A stretch of 55,787 bases of DNA from positions 1 through 55,787 of the forward strand of contig JADGFA010000027.1 of assembly GCA_016744065.1 (NCBI GenBank), in the 5' to 3' direction. Of this stretch, positions 18,355-27,088 are shown in pieces. Under the pieces are notes generated by a model. The model saw nothing but the letters and a program-made list of their open reading frames with translations, did no database searches and was not told the origin of the DNA. How positions within the stretch are numbered: the stretch's first letter is position 1; each line of letters opens with the position of its first letter. The stretch comes from Gammaproteobacteria bacterium. Lineage in GTDB: Bacteria; Pseudomonadota; Gammaproteobacteria; SZUA-229. A program made the translations under genes and the position numbers.

Positions 18355-19806
18355 TCACATAATAACCACATCAAATTGCTCCTGAGTATAAAGAGACTCA
18401 ACCTGTAACTTAATGGGAACACTAATGAAATCTTCCAGTTCAGCCAAACTATTAGACTCCTCATCAACCAGTAAGTCGATAACCTCCTGCGCGGCCAATA
18501 CCAACAGTTGTTTTGCATCAAACTGTCGCGCAGCACGTAAAATTTCCCTGAACACTTCATAGCAGGCGGTTTCCGCCGTTTTTATATAGCCTTTTCCTTC
18601 ACACGTTGGGCAGGTTTCACATAAAACATGTTCCAGGCTTTCACGGGTTCTTTTTCGGGTCATTTCAACCAGACCTAATGATGACACCTCACAAACCTGT
18701 GTACGCGCATGATCTTTATCCAGTGCTTTTTCCAGCGCCCTTAATACCTGGGCCCGGTGATCCTCTTCTATCATATCAATAAAATCGATAATAATAATAC
18801 CACCTAGATTTCTCAGCCGTAATTGTCTCGCAATAGCCTGTGCCGCTTCCAGGTTTGTTTTAAAAATCGTTTCTTCGAGATTTCTATGTCCGACAAATGC
18901 ACCGGTATTTACATCAATGGTCGTCATCGCTTCCGTTTGATCAATAATTAAATACCCGCCTGACTTCAAATGCGTTTTTCTACCCAACCCTTTTTGTATT
19001 TCATCTTCCACACCGTATAAATCAAAAATAGGCCGCTCGCCTGGATAATGCTCTATTTTACTATGTGCGGCTATCATTAACTTTTCTGCAAAATGCTGCA
19101 TTTTACGACTGGTTTCACGTGAGTCCACACGGATTCTTTCCAGGTCATCATCGATCATATCTCGTAAAACACGCATTGGCAGAGACAGGTCTTCATGAAT
19201 CGCATTGCCCGCTTTTACTTCACGTGATTTTTCACTTATTGATCCCCATAATTTATTTAAAAACAAAATATCCTGTACCATCGACTCTGGCGTTGCGGTT
19301 TCTGCTGCGGTTCTTATGATATAACCTGATTTACCTAATAAGTCTTTCTGATCTAATAACATTGACTTAAGACGGTCACGCTCTGCTTCATCTTCAATTC
19401 TGGAAGACACTCCCACGTTAGTGGAGTTCGGCATAAACACGAGGTATCGTGAAGGAATTGTAATATGCGCCGTTAGCCTTGCGCCTTTAGTACCCATTGG
19501 ATCTTTTATGACCTGCACCAGAACATCCTGGCCTTCAGACAATAAGTGTGAAATTGTGGGCTTATTGCCATTATCACTATGAGGCGCGATATCTGACACA
19601 TGCAAAAAAGCAGCTCGATCCATTCCAACTTCTATAAACGCGGCCTCCATACCAGGCAAAACCCGACAGACCCTGCCTTTATAAATATTGCCGACCAGCC
19701 CCTTATTGCGACTGCGCTCAATATAAACTTCCTGCAACACACCATTTTCAAGAATAGCCACCCGCGTTTCCTGAGGTGTTACATTAATTAAAATTTCTTT
19801 ACTCAT
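18355..19806 (-). CDS. rng: Ribonuclease G
   Basis: 483 aa, close to E. coli RNase G (489). It is an endoribonuclease that matures the 5' end of 16S rRNA and cleaves some mRNAs; it lacks the long C-terminal scaffold of RNase E. The S1-like domain covers about 37-120. The DNase I-like active site shows D298 in TTIDVNTGAF and D341 in IIIIDFIDM, and the zinc link CPTC (399-402) mediates dimerisation. It follows maf by 52 bp and precedes yhdP, the conserved maf-rng-yhdP order. Confidence 0.96.
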   Translation of the reverse strand: MSKEILINVTPQETRVAILENGVLQEVYIERSRNKGLVGNIYKGRVCRVLPGMEAAFIEVGMDRAAFLHVSDIAPHSDNGNKPTISHLLSEGQDVLVQVIKDPMGTKGARLTAHITIPSRYLVFMPNSTNVGVSSRIEDEAERDRLKSMLLDQKDLLGKSGYIIRTAAETATPESMVQDILFLNKLWGSISEKSREVKAGNAIHEDLSLPMRVLRDMIDDDLERIRVDSRETSRKMQHFAEKLMIAAHSKIEHYPGERPIFDLYGVEDEIQKGLGRKTHLKSGGYLIIDQTEAMTTIDVNTGAFVGHRNLEETIFKTNLEAAQAIARQLRLRNLGGIIIIDFIDMIEEDHRAQVLRALEKALDKDHARTQVCEVSSLGLVEMTRKRTRESLEHVLCETCPTCEGKGYIKTAETACYEVFREILRAARQFDAKQLLVLAAQEVIDLLVDEESNSLAELEDFISVPIKLQVESLYTQEQFDVVIM

Positions 19807-19858
19807 GCTTATTTCAATTCCATAAAATATAATTAACCCTGTAAACTAAACGCCTGGA

Positions 19859-20458
19859 TCAATTATTTAAAAATTTTATACCTGCTAATTTTAATAGTTG
19901 CGTTGTTTCATACAGCGGCAACCCCATAATACCTGAATAACTGCCTTTTATATTTTTTATAAATTGCGCAGCAACTCCCTGTATACCATAACCTCCGGCT
20001 TTATCAACAGGTTCATCGGTCTGCCAGTAAGCCTCTATTTGTTGCCTGCTTAATTGCGCAAATTCTACTTCACTGGTCTTTATCATGCAGTGCTCTATTT
20101 CACTATTACAAACAGCTACTGCAGTCATTACCTGATGAGTTTCCCCCGATAACATTTGCAACATATCTAAACCATCCTGTCGATCTTTGGGTTTGCCCAG
20201 TATCTGATGCCTGAATATAACAATTGTATCTGAACCTAATGCAGGCAATTGAGGGAATGCCCTGTAACCCAGGCTCGCCTTTTCCAATGCAAGTCGTTTT
20301 ACAAATTGCTCTGCTGTTTCTCCCGCCTTCTGCGATTCATCAATATCCGTAGGAAACACATTATAGTTGACCTGAATTTGATCGAGGAGTTCGCGTCGCC
20401 TTGGCGAAGAAGATGCCAGGGTTATCTGTGGTTTATCTGAAACAATTGTATTTAGCAT
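19859..20458 (-). CDS. maf: Maf-like nucleoside triphosphate pyrophosphatase (YhdE type)
   Basis: 199 aa. The family motif LASSSPRRRELL (15-26) and the LGSDTIVIF strand with the catalytic Asp are present, as are later signature blocks GETHQVMTAVAV and DKAGGYGIQGVAAQFI. Maf/YhdE proteins hydrolyse dTTP, UTP and modified nucleotides to monophosphates, acting as house-cleaning enzymes, and can affect septation when overproduced. Transcribed between rlmH (50 bp upstream) and rng. The conserved Gln-Gly-Val-Ala pattern favours the YhdE (dTTP/UTP) branch over YceF. Confidence 0.93.
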   Translation of the reverse strand: MLNTIVSDKPQITLASSSPRRRELLDQIQVNYNVFPTDIDESQKAGETAEQFVKRLALEKASLGYRAFPQLPALGSDTIVIFRHQILGKPKDRQDGLDMLQMLSGETHQVMTAVAVCNSEIEHCMIKTSEVEFAQLSRQQIEAYWQTDEPVDKAGGYGIQGVAAQFIKNIKGSYSGIMGLPLYETTQLLKLAGIKFLNN

Positions 20459-20508
20459 TTATTATACTTTTTATATGGTAAATTTTAATATACCGGGCCA
20501 GATACTAT

Positions 20509-20979
20509 TTAAGCTCTATGATAAGGGTGATGACGCAATACAGACCAGGCACGGTACAATTGTTCAGCTAATATGACACGCACCAATGGATGTGGGAAGG
20601 TCAATGATGATAATGACCATTTTTCATTTGCCAGACCTCGACACTCATCAGATAAACCTTCTGGCCCCCCCACCAATAAACAGATATCCTGTCCACTATG
20701 CATCCAGTCATCCATGCGTTTTGCTAACTGCTCCGTACTGTGTGACTTACCTTTAACATCGAGCACCACTACATGGGCAGACTTAGGGATAGCGGCTTTA
20801 AGACGTAAGCCTTCCTCCTCTACAATACGTTTTATATCCGCATTTTTACCTCGTTTCCCCGGGCTTATTTCTTTCAGCTCCAGCCTGGCTTCCGCCGGCA
20901 TTCGATGCGCATATTCCCTGTAACCCTGCTCAACCCAGGCGGGCATTTTCTGCCCTACGGCTAATAAGAGTATACGCAT
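20509..20979 (-). CDS. rlmH: 23S rRNA (pseudouridine1915-N3)-methyltransferase RlmH
   Basis: 156 aa, one residue longer than E. coli RlmH (155). It is a SPOUT methyltransferase that uses S-adenosylmethionine to methylate pseudouridine 1915 in helix 69 of 23S rRNA on the 70S ribosome. Visible features are the KEISPGKRGK region, the VVVLDVKGKSHSTEQLA strand, the knot motif LLVGGPEGLSDECR and the highly conserved tail LSSLTFPHPLVRVILAEQLYRAWSVLRHHPYHR. It starts 7 bp after the rsfS stop, the classical rsfS-rlmH pair. Confidence 0.97.
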   Translation of the reverse strand: MRILLLAVGQKMPAWVEQGYREYAHRMPAEARLELKEISPGKRGKNADIKRIVEEEGLRLKAAIPKSAHVVVLDVKGKSHSTEQLAKRMDDWMHSGQDICLLVGGPEGLSDECRGLANEKWSLSSLTFPHPLVRVILAEQLYRAWSVLRHHPYHRA

Positions 20980-20986
20980 TGATTAT

Positions 20987-21358
20987 TTAATTAGACTCAA
21001 CTGTAACCTCTGTAGGCTCATCAAAGCTCCAGAGTTTTTCCAGATCATAAAACTGTCTGACATGGGGCTGCATAACATGTACAACAATATCACCTAAATC
21101 GACCAACACCCATTCACCCTGCTCTTCACCTTCAATGCCCAATGCTTGACTACCCTGTTTTTTCGCCTCAACGGCAACATTAGAGGCAATGGATTTCACA
21201 TGACGACTTGATGTACCACTGACAATAATTAACAGATCAGTAACACTGGTTTTACCTTTAACATCCAGTTCAATGATATCTACTGCTTTCATATCTTCAA
21301 GGGTTGTTAAAATGAGTTTTTTTAAATCTTCAATAGATAGTTTTGCTTTATTCGGCAT
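20987..21358 (-). CDS. rsfS: Ribosomal silencing factor RsfS
   Basis: 123 aa from the ATG at 21358. The reading frame is open further upstream to 21523, but that part lies inside nadD and does not match the family, whose N-terminus aligns from about KLSIEDLKKLILTTLED. RsfS binds uL14 on the large subunit and blocks subunit joining in stationary phase or starvation. Family landmarks: DVKGKTSVTDLLIIVSGTSSRHVKSIA, the EGEEQGEWVLVDLGDIVVHVM core, and the late RQFYDLEKLW. It overlaps the nadD 3' end by 11 bp, indicating translational coupling. Confidence 0.95.
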   Translation of the reverse strand: MPNKAKLSIEDLKKLILTTLEDMKAVDIIELDVKGKTSVTDLLIIVSGTSSRHVKSIASNVAVEAKKQGSQALGIEGEEQGEWVLVDLGDIVVHVMQPHVRQFYDLEKLWSFDEPTEVTVESN

Positions 21359-21977
21359 AGGCTTGTTCAAGTTTGTCTCTAACAGTTTCGGGTAACAGGT
21401 ATTGCGTGCTTTGCCCTGAGGACAGGTAGCCGCGTATCTGGCTGGCTGAAATATCCAGCGGAGTAACGGATTGTAACAGAATTTGTCCGAAAGTTCTCTG
21501 CAACAGGCTTTGTGGCTGATCACTTACAACCGTTGAGACAGGTTTCTGTAAAGCAAAATGTGCAATTTCAACACCTGGACGAGTCATTACAATAATATGG
21601 CATAACCCAAGTATAGACTGCCATCGATGCCATTGTGGCAAACTGTTAAATGCATCCATACCCATTATCAAACAAAGCGTATCATCAGGAAAATCATCTT
21701 TAAGGCTTTGCAAAGTATCAACCATATAAGATGGGCCATTGCGCTGAAGCTCACGCCTATCCAGTACAAAAGCCGGTGTATCAGATATAGCGAGCTGGAC
21801 TAACTCAGCTCTTTGCTGGTCGTTTAAGCGGGGTGCATCTCGATGAGGGGGTTTGCGATTAGGGATAAAGCGCACCTCATCAAGCCCTGCCTGTTGCATA
21901 ATGTCGAGAGCTGGACGCAGATGACCATAGTGAATGGGATCAAAGGTGCCGCCAAGTATGCCAATGAGTTTATTCAT
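21348..21977 (-). CDS. nadD: Nicotinate-nucleotide adenylyltransferase NadD
   Basis: 209 aa from ATG at 21977; a TTG at 21992 would add five residues. Neither start has a good ribosome-binding site, and ATG is preferred because MNKLIGILGGTFDP begins as in relatives. It adenylates nicotinate mononucleotide to deamido-NAD. The nucleotidyltransferase motif GGTFDPIHYGHL and the C-terminal ISASQIR (ISxTxIR type) mark the family. Order proA-nadD-rsfS-rlmH is conserved in many gammaproteobacteria. With nadA elsewhere in the window, two steps of de novo NAD synthesis are represented. Confidence 0.95.
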   Translation of the reverse strand: MNKLIGILGGTFDPIHYGHLRPALDIMQQAGLDEVRFIPNRKPPHRDAPRLNDQQRAELVQLAISDTPAFVLDRRELQRNGPSYMVDTLQSLKDDFPDDTLCLIMGMDAFNSLPQWHRWQSILGLCHIIVMTRPGVEIAHFALQKPVSTVVSDQPQSLLQRTFGQILLQSVTPLDISASQIRGYLSSGQSTQYLLPETVRDKLEQAYAE

Positions 21978-22025
21978 AACAATATTAAGCAAGTACCTGC
22001 CGTTACCTGTAAAGGAACACCTCCA

Positions 22026-23273
22026 TCACTCCCGAATCTGCCCATCACCCAGCACAATATATTTTAATGAAGTCAGACCTTCCAGACCAACCGGCCCACG
22101 GGCATGTAACTTATCGGTACTAATACCTATTTCTGCACCCAGCCCATATTCAAAACCATCGGCAAAACGGGTAGATGCATTAACCATAACCGAACTGGAA
22201 TCAACTTCCCTTAAAAATCGACGTGACAGGGTATAATTTTCAGTAACAATCGTATCGGTATGGTGTGAACCATGTTTATTAATATGTTCTATCGCCTGAT
22301 CAAGATTTTTAACAATTTTAATTGATAAAATCGCGGCAAGATATTCCGTATCCCAGTCTTCATCACTCGCTATTTTACAGTCAATAATTTTACTGGTTAA
22401 ATCACAGCCCCTTAACTCAACGCCTTTTTCTACAAAACGCATGGCCAGCTCAGGTAAACACTGGCTTGCAATCGACGCGTGAACCAATAATGTTTCCATG
22501 GCATTACACACGCCATAACGGTGTGTTTTTGAATTAAACGCAATATCACTGGCTTTGTCCAGATCTGCTGTGTCATCAATATAAACATGACAAATACCAT
22601 CTAAATGCTTAATCACAGGCACTGTTGCTTCTTTACTAATGCGCTCAATCAGACTTTTGCCACCACGGGGAATAATAACGTCTACTGTTTCAGCTGATGT
22701 AATCAACTCACCCACTACGGCGCGATCCGTTGTTTCAACTACCTGTACAGCATCGGCAGGCAATCCCACCTCTACCAGTCCCTGTTGAATACATTTAGCA
22801 ACGGCTTTATTTGAATGAATAGCCTCCGAACCACCGCGCAAAATAGTGGCATTACCTGACTTTAAACAAAGCCCCGCCGCATCGGCTGTTACATTCGGCC
22901 GTGACTCATAAATAATACCAATCACGCCTAAAGGCACACGCATTTTACCAATTTGAATTCCCGATGGCCGATAGCCCATATCAGTAATTTCACCAATAGG
23001 GTCCTGTAAGGCCGCTATTTGGCGTAAGCCCTCAGACATACCGCTTATGCGCTGATCATTTAATTCAAGACGATCCAGCATTGCCCCATCCAGGCCTTTA
23101 GTTCTACCTGCCTGTAGGTCTTTCTGATTTTCTAATTTTAATGTATCAGATGCACAATCAATTGCATGGGCAATAGCCAGTAACGCCTGATTTTTTACTG
23201 ATGACTCGGCACGAGACATTTCAATAGAAGCCGCTCTGGCTTTTTGCCCAAGCTGTAACATGTATTCTTTCAT
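22026..23273 (-). CDS. proA: Glutamate-5-semialdehyde dehydrogenase (gamma-glutamyl phosphate reductase)
   Basis: 415 aa, typical length. ProA reduces gamma-glutamyl phosphate to glutamate semialdehyde with NADPH, the second step of proline synthesis. Aldehyde-dehydrogenase-like features include [21 protein letters not shown] (about 122-142), [11 protein letters not shown] (202-212), the catalytic C256 in [13 protein letters not shown], and the C-terminal [17 protein letters not shown]. It is followed by nadD after 48 bp; proB is not in the window. The upstream 374-bp region presumably holds its promoter. Confidence 0.97.
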   Translation of the reverse strand: MKEYMLQLGQKARAASIEMSRAESSVKNQALLAIAHAIDCASDTLKLENQKDLQAGRTKGLDGAMLDRLELNDQRISGMSEGLRQIAALQDPIGEITDMGYRPSGIQIGKMRVPLGVIGIIYESRPNVTADAAGLCLKSGNATILRGGSEAIHSNKAVAKCIQQGLVEVGLPADAVQVVETTDRAVVGELITSAETVDVIIPRGGKSLIERISKEATVPVIKHLDGICHVYIDDTADLDKASDIAFNSKTHRYGVCNAMETLLVHASIASQCLPELAMRFVEKGVELRGCDLTSKIIDCKIASDEDWDTEYLAAILSIKIVKNLDQAIEHINKHGSHHTDTIVTENYTLSRRFLREVDSSSVMVNASTRFADGFEYGLGAEIGISTDKLHARGPVGLEGLTSLKYIVLGDGQIRE

Positions 23274-23647
23274 GGATATTCAAAGATAATTAGGTAAAAG
23301 GGTATTTTGACATATATGAAACAGAGTCGTAAGCCTTAAGTAGGAAGTCTTTCTGGCTAATTTATTGTATACGCTGGCTTCTATAAATATTTTACATCCA
23401 GTTTTTCCACACAAATTCACCTATCCCGGGAGTAGCAACAGGTTTTTCAGGATTTCTGATTAATTAACGCATTAACCACACTCAAATCTATGATGGTGAA
23501 TATACACACATTAACATTGCGCTTTTACTGATCGACAAACCCACTTGCCGATTAAATAAAAACGCCATGTAAAAAGGTATCCTGATAATTCAACCAGCCT
23601 GAACTGGATAGCATATTCAAAACAGACGATTAAAATACAAAATAAAA
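23274..23647. other. Intergenic region between DUF1631 gene and proA
   Basis: 374 bp without a gene. It should contain the proA promoter on the minus strand and the 3' end of the DUF1631 transcript. A TTGACA occurs on the plus strand at 23307-23312 but has no matching -10 or downstream plus-strand gene. I see no RNA gene or clear hairpin. Confidence 0.5.
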
Positions 23648-26116
23648 TTAATGCTCAATTGTTTCCAGAGCACTGTGCAGCGCATGATCAAACACAGAGT
23701 GTTGCATAATAATACCCGATAAGCCTTTCACTATTTCATCTGCAAAAACATCTGCATCCTTTTCTATAACCACATTACCCAGATGATCAACAAATACCAT
23801 TGAAGCATCATGAACCAGTATAACGGCAAGCTTCAGTCGCCTTACCGGTCTGTCCTCACCGTTATAAACGATAAACCAGGCACCGGGTGCAACACCATCC
23901 GGTAAGCTTGCAATTTTTTCCTTAGCTGTAACCTCACTATCTTTTTCTGGTTCTGGCTCCACTTCAGCCAGCGCTTCTTCCTGATCCAGCTCCAGCTCTT
24001 CAACAGTATCCGTATCTACAGATAGCTCTTCAGATTCAACGACCTCCACATCACTATCCTGATCAGTCAGAGCAGTATCAACCCCAGGCAAATCAGGTGT
24101 CGCCATTAGCCCGTCATACGTCGCCTCCAGCTCCAGCATAACCGTATCAACTATTTTTTTACTCTTTTTACAGCTCGCTAGTTTATTTCTGGTCGCTTCA
24201 ATAATGTCATGGTTACTTAAACCTAATTCTTCCAACGCCTCCCTTGAATTAACAGGCTGCACACTCTCAATGATTTTTTGTAAAATCATTAATAACTCAA
24301 CCCACTCATCATTTGCTTTACCATTTTTTAAATAATGGTTAAACATCATGCTGGGCCATATTTTTAATACCAGTGTACGAATACCTTCGGGTAGCTCTTT
24401 ACCAATGGTAATTTTACGAATTTCCTGTAGCACCATACTTTTAGCATGCGCCATTTTTATCATTTTCTGTGATGCAGCCTCATTTTCCCTGGCTTTACGA
24501 TAAATATCTTCCGTGAGTTCATTTAATTCATCTAATGCAATCGTAAACGCAACAACATCATCGTTATAGTCACTTAATAATTTACGTACAATTTTTTCAA
24601 TTTCGATATATACCGGGTCTTGATGCTCAGAAACGCCCACACCAGCTTCTGCAATTTTATCTAATAACTGACGTGCTGGATGCCCATCATCAACAAAAAA
24701 ATCGGCATCCAGCATCGCTGCTTTAATGACCGGAATCTGCAAGCTCAATAGCAGCGTTTTAATTTCATCAGTAATACTATCTTCATCGATAATTGCATCA
24801 AAAATTAATTTAATAAAGTCGATTGTTTTTTCAGAAACCTGATGAACAGCTTTAGTTACTGCACCACCTTCCGTCTCACCGATACTGGACAATACCGCTT
24901 TTTTAATTTGATTTGCATCGAATATAAGGGGTGTCTGGCTCAGATCGTCAGCCGGCGCCTGTAAATCCGTTAGTGCCGTCATCACCTGCTGTTGAGAATA
25001 ATATCCTGCACCACCACCAGGAGCGACATCACCCTGACTACCACCTACATAATTTTCTATACTCGACCTGACCTGAGCAACTGGAACACCCGCAGAATAC
25101 TCCTGCCCTGCAGGTCCTGTTTGAGGCGCTGCCCCCTGAGAGTATCCCTGCATGCCACTACCAAAAGCACGTCTTGAAACAGGAACACCTGCACCTGGCC
25201 CACCCGATGGTGCCTGAGACTGCTGATAACCTTGTGGAGGTACAGGTGAAGAGGGTGCACCGGGTGTAGGTGCACCTGAATTCATCCGTGGCTGCTGTGG
25301 TAGCTGACCAGAATAACCCTGCATACCACTACCAAAAGCACGTCGAGCACCTGGAGGGCTTTGATCTTCTACAGAGGGCTCTTCTCCTCCCTGATCAACA
25401 ACATCTTCTTCGTAATCAGATGACTCGTAATGTGGCACAGCACCACTATAATCAATTTCTGGCAATATCCCCTGTTCTATTAACAGGTTATTCAAGGCAT
25501 CATAAAGTGAACCAATATTTTTTATCAGTGCCTCATTAAAAAACCGGTAAACAACTAATCGGTTACCATCAATTAAATCGGTATTAGACACAGCTTCATG
25601 CATAGCATCACACATACGCTTAGGTTCAAGCGCTTCACCATGAAAGATGTCATCATTATACTGGCCTAACTCTTTAAATCGTGCGATAAGATTATTAATG
25701 GATTCAGAATTATCCATTGCGGCTTTACTACTGATGGTGGTAAGCGTCACCATCTCATCCATTTCATTCTGCTCAATTAAACCAAGCGTCACCTCTTTCT
25801 TAACCTGTTTTTTTTCAGGCAGCTCATCAAGCTCACTCATGGGCTGAAAGTAAAAACTCAATTCATCAACAAAATCCTGCTTAATATTTTTCTGGTTTGC
25901 ACGAACCGCATTCATACACTCAAACAAACCATTTTGCTCGGCTGTACTGGTTGCCTCATCTGCCGCTTTAAACAGGTAATCATCCGCCTGCTTAAATAAA
26001 TCATCTAAATGAGAAGCAAAAAAAGCCTCCAATTGCGAGATAATCTCATCAACCAGCTCAACATAATACCTAGGCTGTTCATCTATATTCTGATTTTCAG
26101 TTTCAGAGTCACTCAC
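23648..26116 (-). CDS. DUF1631 family protein with long disordered linker
   Basis: 822 aa from a GTG at 26116 (GAGGA about 9 bp upstream). The N-terminal helical region (about 15-220) and the central helical region (380-670) fit the DUF1631 family. The C-terminal 90 residues (VAPGAWFIVYN...VFVDHLGNVVIEK...VFDHAL) form its small beta-rich terminal module. Residues about 225-375 are low-complexity Gly/Pro/Gln/Ser and contain the 12-mer RRAFGSGMQGYS twice (258-269 and 315-326). A second, acidic low-complexity stretch is at about 680-725. The function of DUF1631 is unknown; it often accompanies PilZ proteins, as here (PilZ gene 96 bp upstream, same strand). A role in cyclic-di-GMP output is inference only. 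No signal peptide. Confidence 0.85.
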   Translation of the reverse strand: MSDSETENQNIDEQPRYYVELVDEIISQLEAFFASHLDDLFKQADDYLFKAADEATSTAEQNGLFECMNAVRANQKNIKQDFVDELSFYFQPMSELDELPEKKQVKKEVTLGLIEQNEMDEMVTLTTISSKAAMDNSESINNLIARFKELGQYNDDIFHGEALEPKRMCDAMHEAVSNTDLIDGNRLVVYRFFNEALIKNIGSLYDALNNLLIEQGILPEIDYSGAVPHYESSDYEEDVVDQGGEEPSVEDQSPPGARRAFGSGMQGYSGQLPQQPRMNSGAPTPGAPSSPVPPQGYQQSQAPSGGPGAGVPVSRRAFGSGMQGYSQGAAPQTGPAGQEYSAGVPVAQVRSSIENYVGGSQGDVAPGGGAGYYSQQQVMTALTDLQAPADDLSQTPLIFDANQIKKAVLSSIGETEGGAVTKAVHQVSEKTIDFIKLIFDAIIDEDSITDEIKTLLLSLQIPVIKAAMLDADFFVDDGHPARQLLDKIAEAGVGVSEHQDPVYIEIEKIVRKLLSDYNDDVVAFTIALDELNELTEDIYRKARENEAASQKMIKMAHAKSMVLQEIRKITIGKELPEGIRTLVLKIWPSMMFNHYLKNGKANDEWVELLMILQKIIESVQPVNSREALEELGLSNHDIIEATRNKLASCKKSKKIVDTVMLELEATYDGLMATPDLPGVDTALTDQDSDVEVVESEELSVDTDTVEELELDQEEALAEVEPEPEKDSEVTAKEKIASLPDGVAPGAWFIVYNGEDRPVRRLKLAVILVHDASMVFVDHLGNVVIEKDADVFADEIVKGLSGIIMQHSVFDHALHSALETIEH

Positions 26117-26212
26117 CTGAAGCTATCCTCATTGTCCTTACATCTTTCATAACAGCGATTTTCATTTAGGTTATATCCATGGTATTTTTCTGCTCATTAT
26201 TTATGAGCTATA

Positions 26213-26509
26213 TTACACATCATTATCAAAATCCAGCTCTATAAAAGCAAGACCGATTCCATTTTCTTCCTGGCGAACAACAACCGCATCATTACTGGGA
26301 AATAACGTTTCAGCGTTTGGTGTGTCATTAATTATTTTAACTTCAACCACTTCACCTATTATAGGTCTGCGTAATTTATCAACAATTAAAAATACACCGC
26401 CATGACTAACATCCAGTGTTCTTACTGTTTTCTTTTCCCCTGAAGGAAAACCCAGTTCAACCTCAAGGTGTATTTCTCGTCGTGGGTATTTTCGAAGTTC
26501 CTTGCTCAC
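26213..26509 (-). CDS. PilZ-domain protein (cyclic-di-GMP receptor)
   Basis: 98 aa from GTG at 26509 with GGTGA upstream. It is essentially one PilZ domain. The RxxxR-type motif is in LRKYPRREIHLEVEL and the D/NxSxxG motif is DVSHGG, the two elements that bind cyclic di-GMP; both are intact, so binding is expected. It lies immediately upstream of the DUF1631 gene and is likely co-transcribed. Its C-terminus has an unusual acidic end (ELDFDNDV). Specific target unknown; a motility or surface-attachment role would fit the Pil-Chp and GGDEF-EAL genes in the window. Confidence 0.9.
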   Translation of the reverse strand: MSKELRKYPRREIHLEVELGFPSGEKKTVRTLDVSHGGVFLIVDKLRRPIIGEVVEVKIINDTPNAETLFPSNDAVVVRQEENGIGLAFIELDFDNDV

Positions 26510-26608
26510 CTGGTTCTCACCTTATCCGTATATCTGCTGAGTAATAACCCTCTAATCACAAAGTGATTAAAGCCGTCTCTAATATAAAAGAATAGTCGCT
26601 ATTTGGCT

Positions 26609-26625
26609 TTTGCCAACCGGGCAAA
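26609..26625. repeat. Short hairpin downstream of the 121-aa exported protein gene
   Basis: TTTGCC-aaccg-GGCAAA, a 6-bp stem with a 5-nt loop, about 60 bp past the stop of the minus-strand gene and 100 bp before the PilZ start. No U tract on the minus strand, so at best a weak terminator or mRNA 3'-end stabiliser. Confidence 0.25.
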
Positions 26626-26683
26626 GGTGCATTTTTAATACAAAACAATACTTTAACGACTAAATCTAACTTAACTACCTGAA

Positions 26684-27049
26684 TTATTTGATTTTTCTTC
26701 GTTTCGAATAATAAACAGAGGTCAATTGTGCCATTGCCATATAAATAGTATTTTTAGGCTGTTTCTCACAATACAGATCTATCCAGGTCAGCGCCCCCTG
26801 AAAATCAGTATCACCCAATAAATTATAGGTGTCTCCTGATGAGCGATTACTCGCCGTTAAATAGCCCGAAATCCAGTTTTTATACGATATTTCAGAAAAC
26901 CCACCATTATTACGTGCTTCCAGATAGGTTTCACAGGCCTGACGCCCAACGCCATATATCCAGTATCGGCCATTTTCATCTGATGCATATGCATTTTGTG
27001 CAGACAATAAAAGTAATAATGCCCCCCAGAGGGTGACTGCTTTAATCAT
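26684..27049 (-). CDS. Small exported protein of unknown function
   Basis: 121 aa. Signal peptide at 1-22 (MIKAVTLWGALLLLLSAQNAYA), so a periplasmic protein of about 99 residues. The mature part has WIYGVGRQACETYLEAR, then NWISGYLTASNR, TYNLLGDTDFQGALTWIDLYC and a basic tail; two Cys could form a disulfide. Short exported proteins with this helix pattern are common in proteobacteria, but I know no assigned function. It sits between adenosine kinase (39 bp upstream) and the PilZ gene (174 bp downstream) on the same strand. The tail KRRKIK may be surface-exposed. Confidence 0.75.
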   Translation of the reverse strand: MIKAVTLWGALLLLLSAQNAYASDENGRYWIYGVGRQACETYLEARNNGGFSEISYKNWISGYLTASNRSSGDTYNLLGDTDFQGALTWIDLYCEKQPKNTIYMAMAQLTSVYYSKRRKIK

Positions 27050-27088
27050 TATTTCATCCTGTTATTAATTAAGTACTAATTCTAAACA

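Noticed and set aside
21359..21523. N-terminal extension of RsfS to 21523
   Set aside because: The extra 55 residues lie within nadD coding sequence and do not match the family; ATG at 21358 gives the normal length.
23307..23312. TTGACA on the plus strand between the DUF1631 gene and proA
   Set aside because: No -10 at usable spacing and no plus-strand gene downstream.
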